Assembly: GCA_003559215.1 (NCBI GenBank)
Contig: PWMF01000003.1
Span: 37,825-101,824 of the forward strand
Length of the DNA stretch: 64,000 nucleotides
Direction: 5' to 3'
Source: Natrialbaceae archaeon
GTDB taxonomy: Archaea > Halobacteriota > Halobacteria > Halobacteriales > Natrialbaceae
The notes under the pieces were generated by a model that was not told where the DNA came from, made no database searches, and saw only the letters and a program-made list of their open reading frames with translations. Below, in pieces: positions 1 through 8,800 of this stretch. The position numbers and the translations under genes were made by a program. How positions within the stretch are numbered: the stretch's first letter is position 1; each line of letters opens with the position of its first letter.

Positions 1-294
1 GTGAACGTGGGGAACCTCCTGGCCGGCTTCCTCACCGTTATTAAAGGCGACTGTCGAGGCGTCGGCGTCGACGGCTTCCTCGACGGCCGGAACCATTCTG
101 TGGATCGTCGCGTAGAGGTCCGTCGCGACGTCGTCTGGGACGTCGTTCAGTCGCTCGTACTCCGCTTTCGGAATTACCAGCGTGTGGCCCGGCGCCAGCG
201 GGTTGGCGTCGAGGAAGGCGACGGTGGTCTCGTCCTCGTACACGATGCGTGCCGGAATCTCTCCCTCGACGATCTGCGTGAAGATCGTACCCAT
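1..294 (-). CDS. HIT-family nucleotide hydrolase, C-terminus cut off by window edge
   Basis: This is a histidine-triad protein, a small cytosolic nucleotide hydrolase or transferase acting on mononucleotide or dinucleotide substrates. It starts MGTIFTQIVEGEIPARIVYE and continues with the LDANPLAPGHTLVIPK segment typical of the family. The last visible residues are QEVPHVH, the beginning of the HxHxH catalytic triad. The window therefore ends inside the active site, and only 98 residues of an expected 130-140 are present. The ATG at 292-294 is the natural start because the family begins at this point. Physiological substrate unknown. Confidence 0.9.
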   Translation of the reverse strand, partial: MGTIFTQIVEGEIPARIVYEDETTVAFLDANPLAPGHTLVIPKAEYERLNDVPDDVATDLYATIHRMVPAVEEAVDADASTVAFNNGEEAGQEVPHVH

Positions 295-344
295 ACGCCA
301 GTGTGTGTCGGCTCGCCGTAAGAAGGTTACCCGGCGATCCGCGC

Positions 345-782
345 TCAGAACTGGACGTGAGACGTCGAACTCGGCCCCTCGTCGCCGCCGTCGTCGCTCA
401 TCCCACCCTCCCGGAGGAAGCTGACGTCGTCGTCGGTCAGATACACTTCCCCGCCCTCGACCTCGATCCCGACGTCGACCAGCGTCGTGTTCGCCGCCTC
501 TCCGTTATCGCAGTAGCCCGAGCAAGTCTCGAACACCGAGCCGTGTTTCGGACAGACGATCCCGCCGTCGCGGATCACGGCGCCGATCCCCTCTCGGTGG
601 AGCCGCTGGTTCTCGTGGGTACACCGGTTGATCCATGCCTCGATGGGGGCGCGCTCGTCGTCGTCGTCACAGGGGACGAGGATCACCTCCTCCTCGTCGC
701 CGCGACCGTTCCGAACGGTAAACAGCCAGGAGCCGTCCTCGAGAACCGTTTCGACGCTCGTCAGTCGGTGTCGAACCGCCAT
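345..782 (-). CDS. Rieske-type [2Fe-2S] protein
   Basis: This 145-residue soluble protein has a Rieske cluster-binding pattern: CTH near residue 53 and CPKHGS near residue 77, giving the C-x-H ... C-x2-H ligand set. It lacks a transmembrane anchor and a catalytic oxygenase domain. It is therefore more like a ferredoxin-type Rieske protein or the small partner of an oxygenase than a cytochrome bc1 Rieske. Two further cysteines (CSGYC) follow the second ligand pair and are not part of the usual motif. The C-terminus is a disordered D/G/S-rich tail. It lies downstream of the uracil-DNA glycosylase gene on the same strand, 24 bases away, so the two may be co-transcribed. Electron partner unknown. 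Confidence 0.8.
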   Translation of the reverse strand: MAVRHRLTSVETVLEDGSWLFTVRNGRGDEEEVILVPCDDDDERAPIEAWINRCTHENQRLHREGIGAVIRDGGIVCPKHGSVFETCSGYCDNGEAANTTLVDVGIEVEGGEVYLTDDDVSFLREGGMSDDGGDEGPSSTSHVQF

Positions 783-806
783 ACCTCGAGTTGGGCGGCG
801 AACGGT

Positions 807-1484
807 TTAGGCGTCGGGGCCGTCCGAGACGAACTCGTCGAGCGTGGCGCCGACCTCGGCGAGGTACTCCTCGGGATCGTACCCCATGCGGACGATCCAG
901 ACGTCCTGGTAGGACGGGTGGAGGATCGGCACGAGCCAGGTGTCGAGGGTCTCACAGCGGACGGGCTCGAGGACCGACTCGATGAACCCCTCGAGCCCCC
1001 GCTCCTCGGCCGTCAGCACGGATTTCGTCGCGTGCTTACCCGTCGCGAGGACGACGTCGGGCTCGATGGTCTCGACCTCGGTTACCAGGTGGGCCCGGCA
1101 GTTCGCCCGCTCCGCCTCGGTGGGTTCGCGGTTGCTGGTCGGATCGTCCTCGCTCGCCGGAAAGCACTTCACCGCGTTCGTGTAGTACGACCGCTCGTCG
1201 TGGCCGACCCGCTCGAGCATCCGCCGGATCCGACGGCCCGAGTGACGGGAGGTGTAGGCCTTCCCGGTCCAGTTTCCCCCCTTCCAGCGGTCAGCGTCTG
1301 GGTTTCCGGGTCCCGGCGCCTCGCCGACGACGAGCACGTCGGCGTCGAGCGGGCCGGTTCCCCACGAGATGCAGTTTCGATCCTCGGCGAGGGCGGGACA
1401 GCGCCGACAGTCGGGTTCGAGGACGTTTCTCGAGTCGGGAAACGGCGGCTCGACTGGTCCGGACTCGTCGTTCGAAGCTGGCAC
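807..1484 (-). CDS. Uracil-DNA glycosylase superfamily protein (family 4-like)
   Basis: This enzyme probably removes uracil from DNA, the first step of base-excision repair. Visible motifs are the cysteine pair CRRC, which with later cysteines fits the iron-sulfur cluster of family 4 and 5 enzymes. The active-site loop GEAPGPG is followed by a TGKAYTSRHSGRR segment, and the second active-site motif is ILHPSYQ near the C-terminus. The start is uncertain: the frame is open to a TTG at 1544, and the GTG at 1484 (225 residues) is chosen because homology-like sequence begins just after it. It is followed on the same strand by the Rieske gene. An insertion between GEAPG and the YT motif makes it a diverged family member. 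Confidence 0.75.
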   Translation of the reverse strand: MPASNDESGPVEPPFPDSRNVLEPDCRRCPALAEDRNCISWGTGPLDADVLVVGEAPGPGNPDADRWKGGNWTGKAYTSRHSGRRIRRMLERVGHDERSYYTNAVKCFPASEDDPTSNREPTEAERANCRAHLVTEVETIEPDVVLATGKHATKSVLTAEERGLEGFIESVLEPVRCETLDTWLVPILHPSYQDVWIVRMGYDPEEYLAEVGATLDEFVSDGPDA

Positions 1485-1576
1485 GGGCTCGTTCGGGGCT
1501 CGAGGCGTATAGACCGGTCGGATCGTCGGCAGAGTGAGGGACAAGTTTACCTTCGTCGGAGGGCTTCAGGACGGCA

Positions 1577-1804
1577 ATGGGTTCCGAACTCCTCGTCGAA
1601 TCGCTCGTACTGTTGCTCTACGTCCTCGCCGCGGCCGTTCTGACCGCCGGGGGGCTCGCCGCGGAGTACGCGAGCCTCCAGCACTTCGGCTCGGGCGAAG
1701 CCGTCGTCGCGCTGTGGCTCGCCGGCCTCGGCGCGATCATGCTCTACGCTGGCGTCTACGGTATCGGCTACCAGAAGGTCCTCGCGTCGGTTCGCTCGAG
1801 CTAG
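1577..1804 (+). CDS. Small conserved membrane protein
   Basis: This 75-residue protein is largely hydrophobic, with two predicted transmembrane helices (roughly residues 7-30 and 41-65), the second ending GVYGIGYQKVLA. It has no recognised enzymatic motif and its function is unknown. It converges on the 97-residue membrane-protein gene downstream. The two stop codons overlap within the palindromic tetranucleotide CTAG at 1801-1804, so neither gene has room for a separate terminator. The ATG at 1577 gives the only sensible hydrophobic N-terminus. Confidence 0.7.
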   Translation: MGSELLVESLVLLLYVLAAAVLTAGGLAAEYASLQHFGSGEAVVALWLAGLGAIMLYAGVYGIGYQKVLASVRSS

Positions 1805-2094
1805 CTCAAGTCGGCCAGGACGGCCGCATCGTGGACGAGTTTGACCAGTAGCGCGAGTGCACCGCCGTCGTAGAGTACGGCACCGACAAGCGCCGTGAGC
1901 GCACCGACCCCTTCGTAGAGCGCGTTCAGTAGGCCCCGGAACTCCACGAACGCCGGCATTGCGGCTCCCGTCTCGAGCATCCACCAGCCGACGACGACCG
2001 TGAGGAGTTTCAGGACTTCCCGATCGAACAGGACTCCGACTGTGCCGCGGGTCTCGAGGGAACGCTCGTCACTCGGCCTTCGAGCGTTCGTCAC
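1801..2094 (-). CDS. Small membrane protein of unknown function
   Basis: This 97-residue protein has a polar N-terminus of about 25 residues followed by two hydrophobic segments (about residues 28-48 and 60-90). It starts with a GTG codon. No family was recognised. It lies 7 bases downstream of the 49-residue membrane-protein gene on the same strand, so the pair is probably one transcription unit. Its stop overlaps the stop of the convergent gene on the other strand. Amino-acid composition (Leu, Val, Ala and acidic residues) is normal for a haloarchaeal membrane protein, which supports it being real despite its size. Confidence 0.6.
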   Translation of the reverse strand: MTNARRPSDERSLETRGTVGVLFDREVLKLLTVVVGWWMLETGAAMPAFVEFRGLLNALYEGVGALTALVGAVLYDGGALALLVKLVHDAAVLADLS

Positions 2095-2101
2095 GGCTCG
2101 C

Positions 2102-2251
2102 TCACCCCTCGTCCGGCCGCTCCTCGGGTACGTACTCCCGGCTCGGCCCCTTCGGCGTGGCGTCTCGTATCGCCAGCCGGGTGCCGACGTACGACGCCGT
2201 CGTCAGAAACGCGAAGACGAACGTGAGCCCGATTAGACTGCTAATCGCCAT
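2102..2251 (-). CDS. 49-residue single-pass membrane protein
   Basis: This short reading frame begins MAISSLIGLTFVFAFLTTAS, a single strongly hydrophobic helix. A basic then charged tail follows and ends EERPDEG. It looks like a real membrane micropeptide because the helix runs directly from the ATG and because it is followed 7 bases later by the start of another small membrane protein on the same strand. An AT-rich stretch upstream (about 2252-2285) can supply a promoter. Function is unknown. Confidence 0.55.
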   Translation of the reverse strand: MAISSLIGLTFVFAFLTTASYVGTRLAIRDATPKGPSREYVPEERPDEG

Positions 2252-2300
2252 GTAGGCACAACAATAATCCAACATATAGTGTTTGTTCTACGTTCGGATC
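2252..2300. promoter_or_regulatory. AT-rich divergent promoter region
   Basis: The stretch holds ACAATAATCCAACATATAG (about 2260-2278), which is strikingly AT-rich against the GC-rich surroundings. It lies between the small membrane-protein operon on the minus strand and ileS on the plus strand. It probably contains TATA elements for the leftward unit; the ileS start is 150 bases further on and may use a nearer element around 2398-2407. Confidence 0.4.
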
Positions 2301-2430
2301 CTGAATACGAAGTCGACGGGTCTCGGACGAGCCTTTTCCGGGACGTGGCGACCGTGGAGGGCGTCGACTCTCGTCGAGCCGAACCTGCAATATCGATTCC
2401 TCTTTACCGTCCCGTGCAATTACGTCTGGT

Positions 2431-5400
2431 ATGAGCAGGTTCGGCGAGGTCGACGACCAGTACGACCCCCACGCCCTAGAGCAACGGGTCTTCGACTACT
2501 GGGACGACGTCGACGCCTACGAACAGACGGTCGAGCACCGATCCGACGGCGACTCCTTCTTCTTCGTCGACGGCCCGCCGTACACCTCCGGGTCGGCACA
2601 CATGGGAACGACCTGGAACAAGTCCCTGAAGGACGTCTACATCCGCTTCCTGCGGATGCAGGGGTACGACGTCACCGACCGTCCGGGCTACGACATGCAC
2701 GGGCTGCCGATCGAAACCAGAGTCGAGGAACGGCTCGGCTTCGAGAACAAGAAGGACATCGAGGAGTTCGGCGAGGACGAGTTCATCCGGGAGTGCAAGG
2801 AGTACGCCGACGAACAGCTCGAGGGCCTGCAGTCCGACTTCCAGGACTTCGGCGTCTGGATGGACTGGGACGACCCTTACCGGACCGTCGAACCCGAGTA
2901 CATGGAGGCGGCCTGGTGGGGCTTCTCGAAGGCCGCAGAGCGCGGCTTAGTCGAGAAGGGCCACCGTTCGATCTCGCAGTGTCCGCGCTGTGAGACCGCT
3001 ATCGCGAACAACGAGGTCGAGTACGAGGACGTCGAGGACCCCTCGATCTACGTCAAGTTCGACCTCGCCGACCGGGAGGGGTCGGTCGTCATCTGGACGA
3101 CGACGCCGTGGACGATCCCGGCGAACACGTTCGTCGCCGTCGATCCCGACCTGACCTACCAGGGCGTGCGCGCAGAGAAGGACGGCGAGGAGGAGGTCAT
3201 CTACGTCGCCGAAGAGTGCGTCGAGGGCGTCCTCAAGGAGGGCCGCTACGACGATTACGAGGTCCTCGAAACCGTTACGGGCGAGGAGATGATCGGCTGG
3301 GAGTACGAACACCCCCTCGCCGACGAGGTTCCCGACCACGTCGCCGTCGACGATGCCCTCCAGATCTACGACGCGGAGTACGTCGAGGCCGATCGAACCG
3401 GACTCGTCCACTCCGCGCCCGGCCACGGTGAGGAGGACTTCGAGCGCGGTCGCGAACTGGGCCTGCCGATCTTCTGTCCGGTCGCTGGCGACGGCGTCTA
3501 CACCGGCCAGGCTGGCAAGTACGAGGGTCAGTTCGTCAAGGAGGCCGACGAGGAGCTCATCGCCGACCTCGAGGACAACGGGGCGATGCTGTCCTCGGGA
3601 ACGGTCCACCACAGTTACGGTCACTGCTGGCGCTGCGATACGGGCATCGTCCAGATCGTCACCGACCAGTGGTTCATCACGATCACCGACGTCAAGGACG
3701 AACTGCTCGAGAACATCGAGGACAGCGAGTGGCATCCGCAGTGGGCCCGGGACAACCGGTTCCGTGACTTCGTCGAGGACGCCCCCGACTGGAACGTCTC
3801 CCGCCAGCGCTACTGGGGCATTCCCCTCCCCGTCTGGACGCCCGAGGATCGGGACGACGACGAGGACATGATCGTCGTTTCCGACCGCGAGGAGCTCGTC
3901 GAGCGCGTCGACCAGGAGATCGAGTACGATTCCGTCGATCTCCACAAGGACACCGTCGACGACTTGACGATCACTGAGGACGGGAAGACGTACACCCGCG
4001 TTCCCGACGTGTTCGACGTCTGGCTCGACTCCTCGGTGGCCTCCTGGGGCACGCTGAACTTCCCCTCGGACGACAGCCGGTTCGACGAGCTCTGGCCCGC
4101 CGACCTCATCCTCGAGGCCCACGACCAGACCCGCGGTTGGTTCTGGTCCCAGCTCGGGATGGGCACCGCGGCGCTGGGCGAGAGCCCCTACCAGGAGGTC
4201 CTGATGCACGGCCACGCGCTGATGCCCGACGGCCGCGCGATGAGCAAGTCCAAGGACATCTTGATCGATCCCCACGAGGCGATCGACCGCCACGGCCGGG
4301 ACGTGATGCGACTGTTCCTGCTGTCGAACAACCCCCAGGGCGACGACATGCGCTTCTCCTGGGACGGGATGGCCACGATGGAGGACAACCTCCGGACGCT
4401 GTGGAACGTCTTCCGGTTCCCGCTTCCATACATGCGTCTCGATGGGTTCGATCCCCAGCAGACGACGCTCGACGAGGTCGACGACGACCTCGAGCTGATC
4501 GACGAGTGGGTGCTCGCCCGGCTGCAGTCGACGAAAGCCGAGATGACCGAGGCGTTCGAGGACTACCGTCAGGACAGGGCCCTGGACGCCTTGCTCGAGT
4601 TCGTCGTCGAGGACGTTTCCCGCTTCTACGTCCAGGCGGTCCGCGAACGGATGTGGGAGGAGGAGGACAGCGCCTCCAAGGAGGCTGCCTACGCGACGAT
4701 CTACCAGGTGCTTCGGGAGACCGTCGCCCTGCTTGCCCCCTACGCGCCGTTCGTCAGCGACGAGATCTACGGCATCCTCACGGACGAGGCCGAGCACGAC
4801 ACCGTTCACATGTGCGACTGGCCCGCCGTCGAGGAGTTCTGGGTCGACGACCAGCTCGAGGACGACGTTGCCTTCCTGCGGGCGATCGAGGAAGCGGGCG
4901 CCAACGCCCGCCAGCAGGCCGGCCGCAAGCTGCGCTGGCCCGTTCCGCGAGTCGTCGTCGCGGCCGACGACGAGCGCGTCGCCGAAGCGGTCGAGCGCCA
5001 CGCCGACCTGCTCGAGGACCGGCTCAACGCTCGCGAGATCGAACTCGTCTCGGCGGAAAACCGCTGGGAGGAGCTTCAGTACAGCGCCGAGGCCGACATG
5101 AGCGAACTCGGTCCGGCCTTCGGCGGCCGCGCCGGACAGGTAATGAACGCGCTCAACGAAGCCCGCATCGACGAACCGGACCTCGAGACCCTCGAGGAGG
5201 CCGTCGCGGACGTGCTCGAGGATGGCGAATCGATCGAGGAGTCGATGGTCTCCTTTGTCACCGAGACGCCCGACGACATCGCCGGCACCGCCTTCTCGCT
5301 CGACGGCGACGACCGCGGCGTCGCGTACGTCGACGCCTCGCTGACCGAGGACATCGAGAGCGAGGGGTACGCCCGCGAGGTCATCCGTCGGGTCCAGGAG

Positions 5401-5631
5401 ATGCGCAAGGAGCTCGACCTGGACGTCGAGGAACGGATCCTCCTCGAGGTCGAGATCGACGACGACCGCGTGGCCTCGCTCGTCGAGGAACGCGAGGATC
5501 TGATCCGCGAGGAGGTCCGGGCCGACGAACTGCGGACCGTCGAGGACGGCCACCGCAAGGAGTGGGACGTCGACGGGGTCGGAATGGAGATCGCGCTCGA
5601 GCCGGTTGCGGCGGCAGAAGCGTCGGACTAA
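2431..5631 (+). CDS. ileS: Isoleucyl-tRNA synthetase
   Basis: This cytosolic class I synthetase charges tRNA-Ile. It is 1066 residues, the expected length for the archaeal/eukaryotic-type enzyme. The nucleotide-binding HIGH motif appears as HMGT at residues 57-60, after PPYTSG. The KMSKS loop appears as AMSKSKD near residues 603-609. Between them lies the large CP1 editing domain with an inserted zinc-type CPRC/CWRCDTG pair, and the C-terminal half is the helical anticodon-binding domain. The protein is very acidic, as expected in a salt-in halophile. It is monocistronic, with about 180 bases upstream and 235 bases of non-coding sequence downstream. The ATG at 2431 directly precedes the conserved N-terminus. 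Confidence 0.97.
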   Translation: MSRFGEVDDQYDPHALEQRVFDYWDDVDAYEQTVEHRSDGDSFFFVDGPPYTSGSAHMGTTWNKSLKDVYIRFLRMQGYDVTDRPGYDMHGLPIETRVEERLGFENKKDIEEFGEDEFIRECKEYADEQLEGLQSDFQDFGVWMDWDDPYRTVEPEYMEAAWWGFSKAAERGLVEKGHRSISQCPRCETAIANNEVEYEDVEDPSIYVKFDLADREGSVVIWTTTPWTIPANTFVAVDPDLTYQGVRAEKDGEEEVIYVAEECVEGVLKEGRYDDYEVLETVTGEEMIGWEYEHPLADEVPDHVAVDDALQIYDAEYVEADRTGLVHSAPGHGEEDFERGRELGLPIFCPVAGDGVYTGQAGKYEGQFVKEADEELIADLEDNGAMLSSGTVHHSYGHCWRCDTGIVQIVTDQWFITITDVKDELLENIEDSEWHPQWARDNRFRDFVEDAPDWNVSRQRYWGIPLPVWTPEDRDDDEDMIVVSDREELVERVDQEIEYDSVDLHKDTVDDLTITEDGKTYTRVPDVFDVWLDSSVASWGTLNFPSDDSRFDELWPADLILEAHDQTRGWFWSQLGMGTAALGESPYQEVLMHGHALMPDGRAMSKSKDILIDPHEAIDRHGRDVMRLFLLSNNPQGDDMRFSWDGMATMEDNLRTLWNVFRFPLPYMRLDGFDPQQTTLDEVDDDLELIDEWVLARLQSTKAEMTEAFEDYRQDRALDALLEFVVEDVSRFYVQAVRERMWEEEDSASKEAAYATIYQVLRETVALLAPYAPFVSDEIYGILTDEAEHDTVHMCDWPAVEEFWVDDQLEDDVAFLRAIEEAGANARQQAGRKLRWPVPRVVVAADDERVAEAVERHADLLEDRLNAREIELVSAENRWEELQYSAEADMSELGPAFGGRAGQVMNALNEARIDEPDLETLEEAVADVLEDGESIEESMVSFVTETPDDIAGTAFSLDGDDRGVAYVDASLTEDIESEGYAREVIRRVQEMRKELDLDVEERILLEVEIDDDRVASLVEEREDLIREEVRADELRTVEDGHRKEWDVDGVGMEIALEPVAAAEASD

Positions 5632-5867
5632 CTACGTTCAGCAGCAACTTCCCGACCTCCCGGCCCCGCTCTGATTCCGGCGTCGGACCCTGTCGGCACC
5701 GAAAAGAAAGATCACGGTCCTCGCTCCGATAGCTCCGGTACCCGCACGCGACGGCCATTTTACGACGCTGTCCGAACAGCGATCTCGTGTGATCGCTTGC
5801 CGTTTCGGTTCGTTCGGCTCGCTGCAGTGGGTGAGGAAACCCGCTGTGGCCCGCTCGAGGGCGGGTG

Positions 5868-8800
5868 TCAGTCGTTGCGGCCCGGCGCGTCGCCGCTTCG
5901 TCCGGGCGCCTCGTCGCTTCGACCGCGACCGGGGTGGTCGTCGCCGGCACCATACCCCTGCACGTCGCGGGCGAGTTCCCGGAACGTCTCCTGATCGACC
6001 GTCCTCCCGCCGGTACCGGGGACCGGGTCCCCGCTCTGTCGGTACTCGCGGGCGGTGTGGAGATCGTCAGGCGTCGGCGGCTCCTCGTCGACGATGGCCC
6101 CGCGGACGCTCATCACTTCCTCTTCTTCCTCCTCGCTCCCGAGTTCCAGGTAGGGGATTTCGGCGACCGAGTCCGCAGTGTAGGCGAGTGCCTCCTCGCG
6201 GGAGACGTCCTCCGGCGTCGCCATGTCGATCACGCGCGGCGCGTTCTCGCTTTCGGCGCCGCCAAACTGCCACTCGCTTGCGGTCTCCTCGACCTGTCTG
6301 ATGCCGCCGGGGCCGTAGCCGTCGTGGCCGAACACCAGTGGGGCGAACGCGAGCTCCTCGAGGTCGCTCTCGAAGGCGTCGGCAGGCACCCGCAGGACGA
6401 TCGCGTTTTCGGGCTCGTAACCCTCGAGCTCGAGTCCCGATAGGTCGTCTCCGTCGGCCCGCTCGAACGCCGTCCACTCGAAGTTCGCGGCAAGCCGGTA
6501 GTGGTGTTCGTCGACAAAGCCGGCGTTGACGCCGTCTCGAGCGTCTGTCGTTCCGCCCTCGCCATCGGGGTCGTGGACGTACAGCTGGACGTGGGGGAGC
6601 GAGAAGCCGTCGTCACCGCCCCACGGATCGTGGAACTCCTCGACCATCCGGAACGCGAACGTGTACTCTTCGTCGCTCTCGTAGAGGTCGACGGCGTCGA
6701 GGTCGAGCGATCCCTTCGGAATCTCGTCGACGGTCGGATACTCGTAGTTTCCGGGGCCGCGGTCGGTCCCCTCGCCGACCTCGAACCGTGCGATCCGCTC
6801 GCCGCGGAAGACGGTGTTTCGAACCCCTGATTCGGCGCTGACGAACGGGACGGTCGCGCGCTCGTCCTCGTCGTACGCCAGGGCGTCGGCGTTCGTGACG
6901 CCGTCCGGCGTGATCGCGTCAAGTACGTTGTGACGGGTGCCATCAGCTTCGTCGCCGAATTCGGCGTCCTCGAAGACCCACTCGCCGCCGTCGGCGGTGA
7001 CGGGGCGGGCGCCGCCGGGACCCTCGCCGTCGAAACCGAGCACTAGAGGAGCGAACTCGAGGTCCTCGAACGCGGCGTCGAAGGTGTTTGCAGGAACGTC
7101 GAAGACGATCTCGTTCGCCTCCGGATCGGCCGAGACGTCGACGGCCATCCCGTCGCTGCCGTCGGCGGGATCGAGCCAACCGCCCCACTCCCCGGTGCCC
7201 ATGATCTCGTAGTGGTAGGGTTGTTCGAAGGTGACGCCGACGCCGTCGCGGTTCGGCTCGGTACGTCCCTGTTCGTCGGGTGCGCCGGGGTCGTGAACGT
7301 AGAGCTGCGGGAACTGCACCGAGAACCCGCCCTCGAGGCCCCAGACGTTCTCGAGGGCGGCGACCTCGAGGGCGAACTCGTAGCTGTCGCCCTCCTCGCG
7401 GACCTCGAGGCCGTGGAGATCGAACGCACCCGCGGCGAAGTCGTCGCTCGTCGGGTACTCGTACCAGCCGGGGCCGTGATCGTCACCTGTGGCGTCGGAC
7501 CACTGCGCCACTAGCTCGGACACCGGCTCGAAGTCCGGCGTCTCGAGGAGAGCGACGGTGTCGACCTCGACGGTCATCGTTCCGTTCTCGCTTCCGGTGG
7601 CTATCTCGCTGCCGGAGACGAGATCGTACCCATCGACCGTCTCTCTGATCTCGATTTCGACGGGCTCGGCCTCGTAGTTGATCGCGATGAGGGCTTTTTC
7701 GGGACCGTCGACGTCGTCTATTCCGCTCGCGTCCCGCCCGAACACGAGAACGTGGTTTCCGCCGGCGTCGTACCAGTCGTCACGGACCTCGGCCTCGGTC
7801 TGCAAGACGGTGTGGTCGTGGTAGAGCTCGATCAGGTCGCGGTAGAACGCGAGATGGTCGACGTCGAACTCGTCGCCCCAGTTCATAAACGCCCGGCGCA
7901 TGTCGTCAGGCTGGACGTCACCGTCGTCGCGCGGATCGTCCTCGCCGCGGTGGCGCTGGGTACCGTACTTGCTGATCTCGCGTTCCTGGCCGTAGTAGAT
8001 CGCCGGGACGCCCGGTAGCGTGACGGTCGCCGCCCAGGTCGCCCGCTGGATCTTCGAGGCGTAGCCCTCGTCGTCGTACGCGTCGAGCGCAGCGTCGAGG
8101 ACGCGTTCTTCGTCGTGGTTCTCGATGCAGTTGTAGAACAGCGCCTTGTCCGGAAAGCCGTCGTTCGCCCGTCCTTCCACGGCGTCGAGGAAGCCGCCGG
8201 CGTCGCCGTGACCCTGCCCGATCGCGAGGGCGGTGTCAGTAAAGGCCACCTTGTCGTAGTGCATGTCGAACTCGTTTTCGGCGAAGCCGGCGTCGTTCGG
8301 GATCGATTCGTCGAACAGCAACACCTCGCCGTCGTGTGCGTGGACGACCTCGCGGAACTCCTTCCAGAAGCTGTGCGGGACGCCCCACGCGATGTCACAG
8401 CGCAGCCCGTCGACGCCGATTTCGCCGGTCCAGAACTCCGCGAACGCGAGCATGTACTCCCGCACCGCGAGGTTCTCGTAGTTCCAGTTGGGCATCACCA
8501 TCAGGTCCCAGAAGCCGGTCGGCCGCGGGGAGGGCTCGAGGATGGTGCCGTCGTCGAAGTACTCGTGGCCGTCGGCGACCCGGTCGGCTTCGACGCGGTC
8601 GAACCAGTCGAACTGGCGCGAGTCCTCGTCCCACTCTGTGACCTGCGGGAAGTCCCACCAGGTGTCTTCGACGTCGCCTTCCTTCTCGGCGATCGTCTCC
8701 TGGAATAGGCCGTTGAACCGGCCGGCGTGGTTGATGACGGTGTCGAAGACCACTTTGATATCCCGTTCGTGGCAGGCCGAGACGAACTCTCGGTAGGCCT

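Noticed and set aside
2947..5553. An 868-codon frame opposite ileS
   Set aside because: Antisense of a certain gene; composition is that of reversed acidic codons (Val, Leu, Asp and Arg-rich) with no domain.
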